Assembly (NCBI GenBank): GCA_904501985.1
Contig: CAJGCT010000014.1
Coordinates: 1-34,812, forward strand
Source: an uncultured Clostridia bacterium
GTDB lineage: Bacteria > Bacillota > Clostridia > Oscillospirales > CAG-272
Length of the DNA stretch: 34,812 nucleotides
Direction of reading: 5' to 3'
Shown here one piece after another: positions 15,571 to 23,864 of this stretch. The translations under genes were made by a program, and so were the position numbers. Position 1 is the first letter of the stretch, and every line of letters begins with the position of its first letter. Below the pieces are notes generated by a model. It ran no database searches, had not been told where the DNA came from, and saw only the letters and a list, made by a program, of their open reading frames with translations.

Positions 15571-18192
15571 ATGAACACAGAACTTAGCCTTCCAAAGAAT
15601 TATGCCCCAAAGGAATTTGAGGATCGCATCTACAAAAATTGGTGCGATAAGGGATACTTCACCCCTGAGCGCGATCCCGAAAAGAAGCCTTTTACCATCG
15701 TTATTCCGCCTCCAAACGTAACAGGACAGCTCCACATGGGTCACGCTCTTGACGAGACTCTCCAGGATATACTTATCCGCTACAAGCGTATGCAGGGCTT
15801 TTCCACTCTGTGGGTGCCCGGTACAGACCATGCAGGTATAGCAACCCAAATAAAGGTTGAGGAAAATCTCAGAAAGAACGAGGGACTTACAAGATACGAC
15901 CTCGGACGCGAGAAGTTCCTTGAGCGCGTTTGGGATTGGAAGCATCAGTACGGAAGCAGAATTATAAATCAGCTTAAGAAGCTTGGTTCATCCTGCGATT
16001 GGACTCGCGAGCGCTTCACTATGGATGAGGGATGCTCACGCGCTGTTAAGGAGGTTTTCGTAAATCTCTACGATAAGGGACTTATTTACCGCGGAAACCG
16101 CATAATCAACTGGTGTCCGCACTGCATGACCGCCCTTTCCGATGCCGAGGTTGAGTATAGCGAGCAGCCGGGCAACTTCTGGCACATCCGCTATCCCTTC
16201 AAGGACGGCTCCGGTGAGGTTATTATTGCTACCACACGTCCGGAAACGCTTCTCGGCGATACCGCGGTTGCTGTTAACCCCGAAGACGAGCGTTATGCTT
16301 CGCTTGTGGGCAAAATGCTTGTTCTGCCTCTTGTTGGACGCGAAATTCCGCTTATTGCAGACAGCTATGTTGATAAGGAGTTCGGTACGGGATGCGTTAA
16401 GATCACTCCTGCACACGACCCCAACGACTTTGAGGTAGGTCAGCGTCATAATCTTGAAAATATCCTCGTTATGAACGGCGACGGTACCATAAATGCCAAG
16501 GGCGGCAAGTATGAGGGCATGGACCGCTACGAATGCCGCAAAGCTATCGTTGCGGACCTTGAAGCAGGCGGTTATCTTGTTAAAATAGAGCCTCACAGCC
16601 ATAATGTAGGCACCTGCTACCGCTGCGGCACAACTGTTGAGCCTATCACTTCAAATCAGTGGTTTGTAAAGATGGCTCCTCTTGCCGAGCCGGCTCTTAA
16701 TGCCTCCAAAAACGGTGATGTTAAGTTTGTACCCGAAAGATTCACCAAGATATATACTAATTGGATGGAAAATGTTCACGACTGGTGCATTTCCCGTCAG
16801 CTTTGGTGGGGACACCGCATCCCTGCGTACTACTGCGACGCCTGCGGCGAGATGGTAGTGTCCAAAACCGACGTTCACACCTGCCCGAGGTGCGGCAAGG
16901 CTATGCGTCAGGAGGAGGACGTGCTTGACACATGGTTCTCGTCCGCTCTCTGGCCTTTCTCAACTCTCGGCTGGCCCGACGAGACCGAGGATATGAAATA
17001 TTTCTATCCCACAAGCGTGCTTGTTACCGGATACGATATTATCTTCTTCTGGGTATCGAGAATGATATTCTCAGCCCTTGAGCACACCGGAAAAGCTCCC
17101 TTTGAGCACGTATTCATTCACGGACTTGTACGCGACGAGCAGGGAAGAAAGATGTCAAAATCCCTGGGCAACGGCGTTGATCCCCTTGAGATCATCGACA
17201 ACTACGGTGCAGACGCACTCCGCTACGCGCTTATTACCGGTAACGCGCCCGGAAACGATATGCGTTATTCCGACAAGAAGGTTGAAGCGGCGAGAAACTT
17301 TGCAAACAAGCTGTGGAATGCTTCAAGATTCACTCTTATGAATCTTACCATTGATAAGGTACAGCTTCCCGCTACCGCTGAGCTTAAGGCTGAGGACAAG
17401 TGGCTTCTCACAAAGCTCAACACCCTTATCGGCGAAGTAACCGCAAATCTTGACAAGTTCGAGCTTGGCGTTGCTCTTGCAAAGATATACGATTTCATTT
17501 GGGATATCCTCTGCGACTGGTACATCGAGCTTGTTAAGCCGAGACTCAGTGCAGGTGATACTACGGCACAGAATGTACTTTGCTACACTCTCGGAGAGAC
17601 TCTTAAGCTTCTCCATCCTTTCATGCCGTTCATCACCGAGGAAATCTATCAGGCTATCCCCCACGACTGCGAGTCTATCATGATCGCGGAGTATCCGAAG
17701 TATAATAAGGATTTTGAGTTCCCCACGGAAGAAGCGCAGATGGCGAAGATCATTGAGGCTATTACCCTCATAAGAAACCGCCGCGCTGAGATGAACGTTG
17801 CCCCCTCAAAGAAAGCGAAGCTAATCATTGTCACCGCCGACAGAGCAACATACTCCGACGATACCGTAAAATTCTTCGAGAAGCTTGCTTCTGCTTCCGA
17901 GGTTGAGTTTGCAGACTCCTATGCTGATGAGAACGCAGTGCAGATAGTTGCAACTGGCGCATCGGTATTTATACCGCTTGGTGAGCTTATAGACTTCGCC
18001 AAGGAGCGTGAGCGTCTTAACAAGGAGAGAGAAAAGTACCTTTCCGAGATCGACAGAGTTGAAAAGAAGCTGGCAAACGAGGGCTTTGTTGCAAAAGCAC
18101 CCGAAAAGCTTATTGAAGCTGAAAAGGCGAAGAAGGAAAAATTCATCGAACAGCTTGCGGCAGTTGACGCGGCTATTGCAAAGCTGGGTTAA
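15571..18192 (+). CDS. valS: Valyl-tRNA synthetase
   Basis: A class Ia synthetase charging tRNA-Val, 873 residues. The HIGH-type motif is PPPNVTGQLHMGHALDE (about 47-63) and the KMSKS motif is GRKMSKSLGNGVDP (about 527-540). Between them lies the CP1 editing domain (ATTRPETLLGDTAVAVNP). Two Cys pairs are seen (CYRCG and the CDACGE...CPRCG group), as in other bacterial ValRS. The last 65 residues form the coiled-coil arm (KERERLNKEREKYLSEIDR). The upstream T-box leader controls it. The start follows GAAAGGA about eight bases upstream. Confidence 0.98.
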   Translation: MNTELSLPKNYAPKEFEDRIYKNWCDKGYFTPERDPEKKPFTIVIPPPNVTGQLHMGHALDETLQDILIRYKRMQGFSTLWVPGTDHAGIATQIKVEENLRKNEGLTRYDLGREKFLERVWDWKHQYGSRIINQLKKLGSSCDWTRERFTMDEGCSRAVKEVFVNLYDKGLIYRGNRIINWCPHCMTALSDAEVEYSEQPGNFWHIRYPFKDGSGEVIIATTRPETLLGDTAVAVNPEDERYASLVGKMLVLPLVGREIPLIADSYVDKEFGTGCVKITPAHDPNDFEVGQRHNLENILVMNGDGTINAKGGKYEGMDRYECRKAIVADLEAGGYLVKIEPHSHNVGTCYRCGTTVEPITSNQWFVKMAPLAEPALNASKNGDVKFVPERFTKIYTNWMENVHDWCISRQLWWGHRIPAYYCDACGEMVVSKTDVHTCPRCGKAMRQEEDVLDTWFSSALWPFSTLGWPDETEDMKYFYPTSVLVTGYDIIFFWVSRMIFSALEHTGKAPFEHVFIHGLVRDEQGRKMSKSLGNGVDPLEIIDNYGADALRYALITGNAPGNDMRYSDKKVEAARNFANKLWNASRFTLMNLTIDKVQLPATAELKAEDKWLLTKLNTLIGEVTANLDKFELGVALAKIYDFIWDILCDWYIELVKPRLSAGDTTAQNVLCYTLGETLKLLHPFMPFITEEIYQAIPHDCESIMIAEYPKYNKDFEFPTEEAQMAKIIEAITLIRNRRAEMNVAPSKKAKLIIVTADRATYSDDTVKFFEKLASASEVEFADSYADENAVQIVATGASVFIPLGELIDFAKERERLNKEREKYLSEIDRVEKKLANEGFVAKAPEKLIEAEKAKKEKFIEQLAAVDAAIAKLG

Positions 18193-18212
18193 AATATTTT
18201 CACGCACCGCAA

Positions 18213-18240
18213 AACGACCGGAGCTTATGCTCCGGTCGTT
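18213..18240. terminator. Hairpin between valS and the lipoprotein gene
   Basis: AACGACCGGAGC and GCTCCGGTCGTT form a perfect 12-bp stem around TTAT. T-runs are short on either side (TTTT on the minus strand), so it is a moderate bidirectional terminator for two convergent genes. Confidence 0.75.
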
Positions 18241-18244
18241 AAGT

Positions 18245-18706
18245 TTATTCGTAACAGTGCGTGTAATACCACACTTCAAGTGCTTCTGCACGTTTCATTA
18301 TAAGCTCATATGTTACAGCACTTCCATATGGAGCAGTACCGTCGGAACGGTATTTTTCCGCTTCTTTCGAAAGCTCACGGGATAAATCCGACGTGTAGGC
18401 TTCAAACTTTGCGGCAAGTGCTTCATCTCCCACGGTAAGCTCGGTTATTTTGCAAAGCCAATAATCGGAAAGCTCCTCCGCATATGCGCGCATTGAAGCG
18501 GAAGACCCATCGACCTCGGGTAAAACAACGTCATACAGAGTTGCAATGGCTTCTTCTGAGTAATTTTCGGCGGATTTCTCCGCGAGGGCAACACTAACGT
18601 CCGTCGGAGAACTTGCCAAATTCACGGAAGTATCAGCACAGGAAGAAAGCAAAAGGCAAAGAGAGATTATGATAGTTATAGAAATGTTAGGGATATTTTT
18701 TAACAT
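18245..18706 (-). CDS. Predicted lipoprotein of unknown function
   Basis: The start is placed at ATG 18706, preceded by GGAGG five bases upstream; a longer frame to 18730 has no such site. The 153-residue product begins MLKNIPNISITIIISLCLLLSSC, a lipoprotein signal with the lipidated Cys at residue 23. The mature part is helical and acidic (AEKSAENYSEEAIATLYDVV, LSRELSKEAEKYR) with no domain I recognise. It is a single-gene unit between two hairpins. It separates valS from the phage-like cluster and is not obviously part of either. Confidence 0.8.
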   Translation of the reverse strand: MLKNIPNISITIIISLCLLLSSCADTSVNLASSPTDVSVALAEKSAENYSEEAIATLYDVVLPEVDGSSASMRAYAEELSDYWLCKITELTVGDEALAAKFEAYTSDLSRELSKEAEKYRSDGTAPYGSAVTYELIMKRAEALEVWYYTHCYE

Positions 18707-18775
18707 CCGGTCCTCCGTTGTAATCTGCATAAAAAATGTTACGCCATAATTCTATCAAAAACATTGCCGCTTGTC

Positions 18776-18818
18776 AAGAATGTCGGAAGAAATATCATAA
18801 TTCTTCCGACATTCTTTT
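18776..18818. terminator. Terminator at the end of the phage-like cluster
   Basis: AAGAATGTCGGAAGAA (18776-18791) and TTCTTCCGACATTCTT (18801-18816) form a perfect 16-bp stem with a nine-base loop. It lies just past the last cluster gene (minus strand). A T-run follows on the plus strand; on the minus strand the following bases are GACAAG, so the stem itself must do most of the work. Confidence 0.75.
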
Positions 18819-18834
18819 AACATATACCTGTGGC

Positions 18835-19095
18835 TTAAAACTCGTCGCTTTCCATGGATTTGAGAATCTTTGTAAGATTCCGTCTTACCTGAGTGCGGCT
18901 CATGGCGCGAACATCTGCGGCGGTAAAAAATGCCGCCCCCTGACCGTCATCGCTGATTTTACCGGTGGACGTTGCCGCATTGGTGGCATTTATCTCTGCC
19001 GCCTGCTCGGCAGTGGGGGGAGTTTGCGTAGATTCCTCTGCCGCCGTAGTGTTTTCAGCGGCGGTCTCTGTTACTTTTATCTCATTTTCCTGCAT
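18835..19095 (-). CDS. Small Ala/Thr/Glu-rich phage-cluster protein
   Basis: An 86-residue protein whose start overlaps the portal gene end by 14 bp and has AAGGAGG nine bases upstream, so it is well supported as translated. The first 55 residues are a low-complexity Ala/Thr/Glu stretch. The last 31 form a basic amphipathic helix, FFTAADVRAMSRTQVRRNLTKILKSME. I have seen similar endings in small proteins next to capsid genes of Firmicutes phages, which suggests a scaffold-like or capsid-associated role. That role is inference. Confidence 0.7.
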   Translation of the reverse strand: MQENEIKVTETAAENTTAAEESTQTPPTAEQAAEINATNAATSTGKISDDGQGAAFFTAADVRAMSRTQVRRNLTKILKSMESDEF

Positions 19096-20653
19096 TTTTT
19101 GTTTCCTCCTTGTCTGCTTCCAATTTTATATCAGCCGTGCCATCAAGCTCGGCAATGAGCGATTCACGTCCGGGAATTACTCCGTCGGGGATGCGCTCAA
19201 GATACTGCTTCAGCGTAATATGTCCGCCGTCAAGCAGCTTTGTAAGCTCGGCAAGAGCCGATGCCTTGGAATATCTTGTGGATGTTCCAACATCTACTCT
19301 TGCGGAAATAAGCTCCTCACGAAGCACACGGCAGTCAAGATCATAGGGAACATCGTCACCTGTGAGAACCATTCTGCCGTCCGCGTAGTAAGCACACATG
19401 AAGTCAACCCAGATTGAGGCAAGCTCCTCGATACATCCGAACAGCGCGCTTCTTACAAAGTCAAGGGTCATGTGATTTGATTCCTGAAGGGCAATGATGG
19501 CGGAAGTGTTGTTGGGAGATGCCTCACCGAGGGAGGCTTCCGTTGCACCCATGCTGTCCTTGGTGTTGCCGATAACGTTTTCCACGATCTCAGTGAATCT
19601 GTCATCAATGTCACCGTGGTCAATGGATGCGGCAACACCGTGTATGTCTCCGCCCACAACGCCGATAGCCTGACCGACCTCGTTTGTCCACTCCGGAATA
19701 CGGGTCTTGTCGTATACCACCTTTGTAAAGGCGGAGTCGATCATGTGCTTCATTGCAAGGGCGTACGCTTTGTTGATGTACTTCTGATTCTGAATGAGAG
19801 GGGTTATGGGCGATGTGCCGTGGTAGGAGTTCTTTGTGGGAATCCAATTGAACATTGCGATAGGGTACAGACGAAGCCCGGTCGTAACTCGCTTTATGAT
19901 ACAGTCTTTGGTGGATTTTTCAAACTGTATGTATCCCCTCTCATCGCGGCTGAATTTAATGATGTAAGTAGCCTTTTCTACGGAAGAATCAAGATTTTCA
20001 TATGCCGCGCAGTCACCCGAACCGTAGTGAAGATCCTCATCCGGGCGAATCTTCATGGCATCGGTGTGAGAAGCACCGCAGGCAAGTGCCTCATCCTGAA
20101 GCTTCTTTGCCGATTCACGACCGGATATGATAATGTAATCCTGACTCTGGATATCCGTGGAATTTACGTTGGCAACAAAAAGATTGGTACTATCAATGGT
20201 AACAGTAACAAAATCTCCCGTGTATACCTGACCTGTGCGGATCGTGGGGTCCCAATAGGTGAAGAATACGCCGTCACCGGACAGTGCCGCATCAAGAAGC
20301 GCGGTCCGCACAGTGCGGTCAAGCGCACATTTCTCCCATCTGAATGCCGCATGGCGATTCAGAAGATCAACCGCTTTTTCAATGCGCTCCCTGTGATTTT
20401 TGTCGGTGACAAAGGGAAGATTTTCGTCGGAATATAAAATATCCACATTAGAGCTTGCAATCTGAGTTATTAAATAATCGGTAATTCGGCGGATATAGTT
20501 GAAAACGGGTGTTGGGAGCGGGCCGGATGCTACGGTTTTCCACTGATCTCCGCGATAGAAACGTTCAGAGAGTGTAACATTCTCGTAAAGTCCGACCCTG
20601 CGGTTATAATCGCGTCCTGCCTCAAATTGCCGCCATGCTATGTTTTCTTTCAT
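19082..20653 (-). CDS. Phage portal protein (P22-like)
   Basis: A 523-residue protein that would form the dodecameric DNA gate at one capsid vertex. The N-terminus (AWRQFEAGRDYNRRVGLYENVTLSERFYRGDQW then FNYIRRITDYLITQIASS) matches the opening of P22-type portals. The middle has the stem region with MFNWIPTKNSYHGTSPITPLIQNQK. The helical segment SMGATEASLGEASPNNTSAIIALQESN followed by a long helix is the crown and wing region. Its start follows AAGGA. It comes late in the cluster, after coat and nozzle genes, whereas most tailed phages place it directly after the large terminase. Confidence 0.87.
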   Translation of the reverse strand: MKENIAWRQFEAGRDYNRRVGLYENVTLSERFYRGDQWKTVASGPLPTPVFNYIRRITDYLITQIASSNVDILYSDENLPFVTDKNHRERIEKAVDLLNRHAAFRWEKCALDRTVRTALLDAALSGDGVFFTYWDPTIRTGQVYTGDFVTVTIDSTNLFVANVNSTDIQSQDYIIISGRESAKKLQDEALACGASHTDAMKIRPDEDLHYGSGDCAAYENLDSSVEKATYIIKFSRDERGYIQFEKSTKDCIIKRVTTGLRLYPIAMFNWIPTKNSYHGTSPITPLIQNQKYINKAYALAMKHMIDSAFTKVVYDKTRIPEWTNEVGQAIGVVGGDIHGVAASIDHGDIDDRFTEIVENVIGNTKDSMGATEASLGEASPNNTSAIIALQESNHMTLDFVRSALFGCIEELASIWVDFMCAYYADGRMVLTGDDVPYDLDCRVLREELISARVDVGTSTRYSKASALAELTKLLDGGHITLKQYLERIPDGVIPGRESLIAELDGTADIKLEADKEETKNAGK

Positions 20654-20670
20654 TGTAACAAATCCTTTCC

Positions 20671-20814
20671 TTAATAATTAAGAATACTCTCAAAGACTTC
20701 GGCAAAGCTTTTTGTGGTGCCGCCTTTTTTAATTTTTTGTGTCCGAAGATATATGCACAGCCAAAAGAATGCCGCACCGGCTAAAAAGGAGAGAATATAC
20801 AGTAATGCGATCAT
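20671..20814 (-). CDS. 47-residue membrane peptide within the phage-like cluster
   Basis: The frame ATG at 20814 to TAA at 20671 encodes a peptide with one membrane helix (IALLYILSFLAGAAFFWLCI) followed by a basic tail (YLRTQKIKKGG). Its ATG overlaps the stop of the upstream gene as ATGA, and GGAGG lies eight bases upstream, inside that gene. These are good signs of coupled translation. The portal gene follows 17 bases downstream. A holin-like or membrane-anchoring role is conceivable, but there is no homology I can name. Confidence 0.72.
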   Translation of the reverse strand: MIALLYILSFLAGAAFFWLCIYLRTQKIKKGGTTKSFAEVFESILNY

Positions 20815-22514
20815 TTCGCACCTCCCGATTCACGGAATCTGAACATTATACTGCGTATGTTTGCAGGAGCAGCATCTGCAGGGGATAAAAGACGGCATAT
20901 CAGATATTTGCTTCGTCCCAGCCTCATGTGAGTTCTGAGAACTATTGGTGACGGGTCTCCGATATCCTCCGCTTTAAGCTCGGTGCTTATCTTCCGTCCC
21001 TTGTCATTTTCAAGCTCACATATAAGCCTTGCATTCTCTATCCGATCAAATGCCGCGCCAAAGCCGTACAGGGTCTTTTCTTCAAAAATATCCCCAAGGT
21101 CAATCGGCTTGCTTACGTATTCGGCATCAAAGCCGGCATCAATGTCCGTGGTGCTTCCTTCAATAAAGCCGTATAAAGCATTATCACTGTAAAACGCCGC
21201 GTTTCTCATGTGCAGAAGCATTCTCCCCACAGCATTAAAGCCTGAATAGGTAAACCAACACTTGAAGCGAAGGCTGTATACAAGCGCGCCCTCACTGTGC
21301 ACACACCAAAGCTCATGCCTGCTTCTGAGTAAAAACAGGCTCATATTCGTAAGCTCACTGTGGTGAGGCGTGCAGTAATCGGCAAAGTCGATTCTTATGG
21401 CGTAATATTCAAATGTCTCGGCATTGTAAGCAAACCTGTAAAGACCGTTTTCATTTAAAAAGTAAAGCTCGTCCTCATAGAGTACAATGCCGGAATTTTC
21501 ACCGATGCCCATTTCAGGCGTTACAAGCTTTGTGGAAAACTTTTTGGTAGATACGCCGCCAAGAGTGGAAGAATTTGATGCCGTAAGCTCATGAATCGCG
21601 CTTTTTGTCATTACAACCGTCCTTGTGTCAAGGGACTGCATTGAAATGGGTGGAAGTAATCCGTCACCTACCAAAAACAAAGAGGATTCTGTGAAATAAC
21701 CGAACATTTCCAATTCTGCAGTCTGAAAAGCGCCAAACTCCGAGGTTATTACCGTCCCGTCGATGTCGTTGTATAAAAACAGCCTGTTTCTAAGCCCTTC
21801 GCGGTGTACGTAGGTCTTTTTTGCCGAAAAATACTCTTTTCGCATAAGCGGATATTTATCGCTGTTCAGATCGTATTCCACAAACAGTTCATCGCCTTCT
21901 TCGTATTTTTCCAAAAATCTTATATACGCATCTCCGTCAGGCTCGTATGTTATGGCGTATTTATCAGTTCTTACTGCCTTGCCGTTTATATATGCACCAA
22001 CTACATTCGTAGACTTTCCCCAAAGCTTGATGCGCTCAGCAGTGTCAGTTGTCAGAACAGAAACACGTACACGCGGACTTACAAGATTGCGCTCCTCATG
22101 TTCCTCACCGACCGTAGATGAACCGGCATTTATGCGTATTACCGGAATATAGCAGGATACCTCAGCCAATGAGTTTTTTTCGGGAATGTACTTGTAAAAT
22201 CCGCCGCCGCCAACAATGTAAACACAGCCGGATTCTATAAACATCTCCGCTTTTTCTGTATCATCGGAAAATTGGCAGTTTGTAAGCTCTCCAAGTAAAA
22301 CCGTGCCGGACTCGGACACAGAATATACACAGCTGCCGGCTGTAATATAGGTTGTATATTCCGAAGAAACCGCTCCGCGTACAGGCGATGTGAAAAGATC
22401 AATTCGTGAAAAGCCCTCTCGTTTTTCAAGAGTTCCGGTGGCGGTCAGTCTGAAATTGTTTATTGATTCAGCAGTTGAAAAATCACTTATAATATGCTCC
22501 CTTACAGCCTTCAT
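20811..22514 (-). CDS. Phage head-to-tail stabilisation / tail-nozzle protein (P22 gp10-like)
   Basis: A 567-residue, beta-strand-rich protein with many short repeats of aromatic-strand-turn pattern (GIVLYEDELYFLNENGLYRF, LVYSLRFKCWFTYSGF, NAAFYSDNALYGFIEG), as in beta-propeller nozzle proteins of podoviruses. The N-terminus SINNFRLTATGTLEKREGFSRID recalls the typical start of stabilisation proteins, where sequence positions follow a reference to a kept frame. Its start overlaps the connector stop by four bases, and its stop overlaps the 47-residue peptide. The assignment rests on pattern and context, not on a single motif. Confidence 0.7.
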   Translation of the reverse strand: MKAVREHIISDFSTAESINNFRLTATGTLEKREGFSRIDLFTSPVRGAVSSEYTTYITAGSCVYSVSESGTVLLGELTNCQFSDDTEKAEMFIESGCVYIVGGGGFYKYIPEKNSLAEVSCYIPVIRINAGSSTVGEEHEERNLVSPRVRVSVLTTDTAERIKLWGKSTNVVGAYINGKAVRTDKYAITYEPDGDAYIRFLEKYEEGDELFVEYDLNSDKYPLMRKEYFSAKKTYVHREGLRNRLFLYNDIDGTVITSEFGAFQTAELEMFGYFTESSLFLVGDGLLPPISMQSLDTRTVVMTKSAIHELTASNSSTLGGVSTKKFSTKLVTPEMGIGENSGIVLYEDELYFLNENGLYRFAYNAETFEYYAIRIDFADYCTPHHSELTNMSLFLLRSRHELWCVHSEGALVYSLRFKCWFTYSGFNAVGRMLLHMRNAAFYSDNALYGFIEGSTTDIDAGFDAEYVSKPIDLGDIFEEKTLYGFGAAFDRIENARLICELENDKGRKISTELKAEDIGDPSPIVLRTHMRLGRSKYLICRLLSPADAAPANIRSIMFRFRESGGAK

Positions 22515-22885
22515 CCCGGATACACCTCTTTTGTGGGCGTTACTGTTACAGCATCTTTTGCCGCCGCAGATGCAGAGGCTTCGGCACGCTCATCAAGTAT
22601 TGCCGCAAGCACCGGCTGTTCATCGAGAATAAGGAGAGAGGCAAGAGCCAACGATGCCGCATAAAAAAGCGACTCATTAAGCGGAAATTCATCTTCAAGT
22701 GATGCGATATGAAGTGAACTTCGCGAAATCTTGGTTCCGGTAAGAGCTTCGGAAATGCGGACAAAACGGTGGTGGACTACTCCGAGAAGCGAGGGGGCGC
22801 GTTTCTGATAGTCATCAAGTGCGGGGACGTGTGCCTGCTCGCCTATGAGCGTAAGGGCACTCTGATAAACAGACGTACAGTTCAT
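22511..22885 (-). CDS. Phage head-tail connector-like protein
   Basis: The start is placed at ATG 22885 (MNCTSVYQSALTLIGEQ), eight bases after GAAAGGA; a longer frame extends upstream through the hairpin into the coat gene and is unlikely. The 124-residue protein has a short helical N-terminus and an Ala-rich helical C-terminus (ASLALASLLILDEQPVLAAILDERAEASASAAAKD). Length, helicity and position between coat and nozzle genes fit the small gp4-type connector adaptor. No family motif proves it. It overlaps the next gene by ATGA. Confidence 0.62.
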   Translation of the reverse strand: MNCTSVYQSALTLIGEQAHVPALDDYQKRAPSLLGVVHHRFVRISEALTGTKISRSSLHIASLEDEFPLNESLFYAASLALASLLILDEQPVLAAILDERAEASASAAAKDAVTVTPTKEVYPG

Positions 22886-22913
22886 GATATACATCCTTTC
22901 TATTGTTATTTTA

Positions 22914-22948
22914 AATAACAGCAAGGGTAATTGACCCTTGCTGTTATT
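22914..22948. terminator. Hairpin after the coat gene
   Basis: AATAACAGCAAGGGT pairs with ACCCTTGCTGTTATT, a perfect 15-bp stem with a five-base loop, directly beyond the coat stop codon. On the coat-gene strand it is followed by TTAAAAT rather than a long U-run. It may reduce but not stop read-through, giving more coat than connector mRNA, as capsids need. Confidence 0.7.
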
Positions 22949-22955
22949 GCGTCGA

Positions 22956-23783
22956 TTAACCGGGCAGAGCCTCAAGAACAAAAAATTCATCAGGATAGAT
23001 GATCTTTGCACCGTAGAGATGAAGACCCTTGACGGCATCTGCGAATCTGGATTCGGGACGGTAAGCCTCAACCTCGTTGAGCTGTTCAGCGAAAGCGATT
23101 GCACGTCTGGTACGAACAAAGCACAGGTGTACACCGTCTTCGTTAATGACGATGTTGTGGGAGGCGTAGATTTTGAAGCCGAAAAGATTTCCGATATATC
23201 CGCTTTCAATGATTTCTGAGTTGTCGGTAGCAATATTGAGCTTCGCCTGAAGAATCATAGCTGCAATTAGCGGGGATACCTCAAGTACCATTTCAGTACT
23301 GTCGGTTACACCGTTTTGGATCAAACGCTGACGAGCTTCGGCGATCCATCCGATAATACTATCAGCGGTTACACCGTCAGCAAAAATATAATGACCGTTA
23401 CGAACACAATTGTGCATATTATATATGTACTTATCCGCTACATCCGAGAGCGCATTTGCTGCTTTGCGAAGTGCCGCTTTCATGATTTTAGGCTGTGTCT
23501 GTGCGCGGTCAATATCATCAATCTGGAAATTGAACGCCTTCGCCTGATCAATGGTCAGAGTGATATCGGAATCGGATAAAGTCTGCGGAGCTTCCATATC
23601 GGTGTCCTTGGTGTAATCAAATACATTGATATCACCGATAGCTCCTATCTTTACGACAGAGCCCTTATTCTTGATATCGCCTTCAAACTCACGGTTGCAG
23701 TTGCGTACCGCGATATACTGTTTATTAAGCTCAGACAGGAGCGTTTCACTCCACACCGTAGGGATAAAAGAAGAAATTGCCAT
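22956..23783 (-). CDS. Major capsid (coat) protein, HK97/P22-coat fold
   Basis: The start is ATG 23783, five bases after GGAGG, giving MAISSFIPTVWSETLLSEL and 275 residues; the earlier in-frame TTG overlaps the ribosome site. The segment NREFEGDIKNKGSVVKIGAIGDINVFDYTKD is the N-arm/E-loop region, and LTIDQAKAFNFQIDDIDRAQTQ is a recurrent signature of P22-like coat proteins. The C-terminal part (ESGYIGNLFGFKIYASHNI) is the A-domain region. It is the most recognisable structural gene of the cluster. No protease or separate scaffold is seen upstream. Confidence 0.87.
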   Translation of the reverse strand: MAISSFIPTVWSETLLSELNKQYIAVRNCNREFEGDIKNKGSVVKIGAIGDINVFDYTKDTDMEAPQTLSDSDITLTIDQAKAFNFQIDDIDRAQTQPKIMKAALRKAANALSDVADKYIYNMHNCVRNGHYIFADGVTADSIIGWIAEARQRLIQNGVTDSTEMVLEVSPLIAAMILQAKLNIATDNSEIIESGYIGNLFGFKIYASHNIVINEDGVHLCFVRTRRAIAFAEQLNEVEAYRPESRFADAVKGLHLYGAKIIYPDEFFVLEALPG

Positions 23784-23864
23784 AAATACCTCCAAAAATA
23801 TAAAATAAATTTATATGATCGCCACATCTCCGGATAATGAGGCAATTATATACTGTTTGTACCG

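Noticed and set aside
19616..20437. 273-codon plus-strand frame opposite the portal gene
   Set aside because: Antisense shadow without ribosome site; the portal frame has recognisable family features.
22886..23233. Longer version of the connector protein
   Set aside because: The extended N-terminus overlaps the coat gene and the hairpin; the ATG at 22885 has the proper ribosome site.
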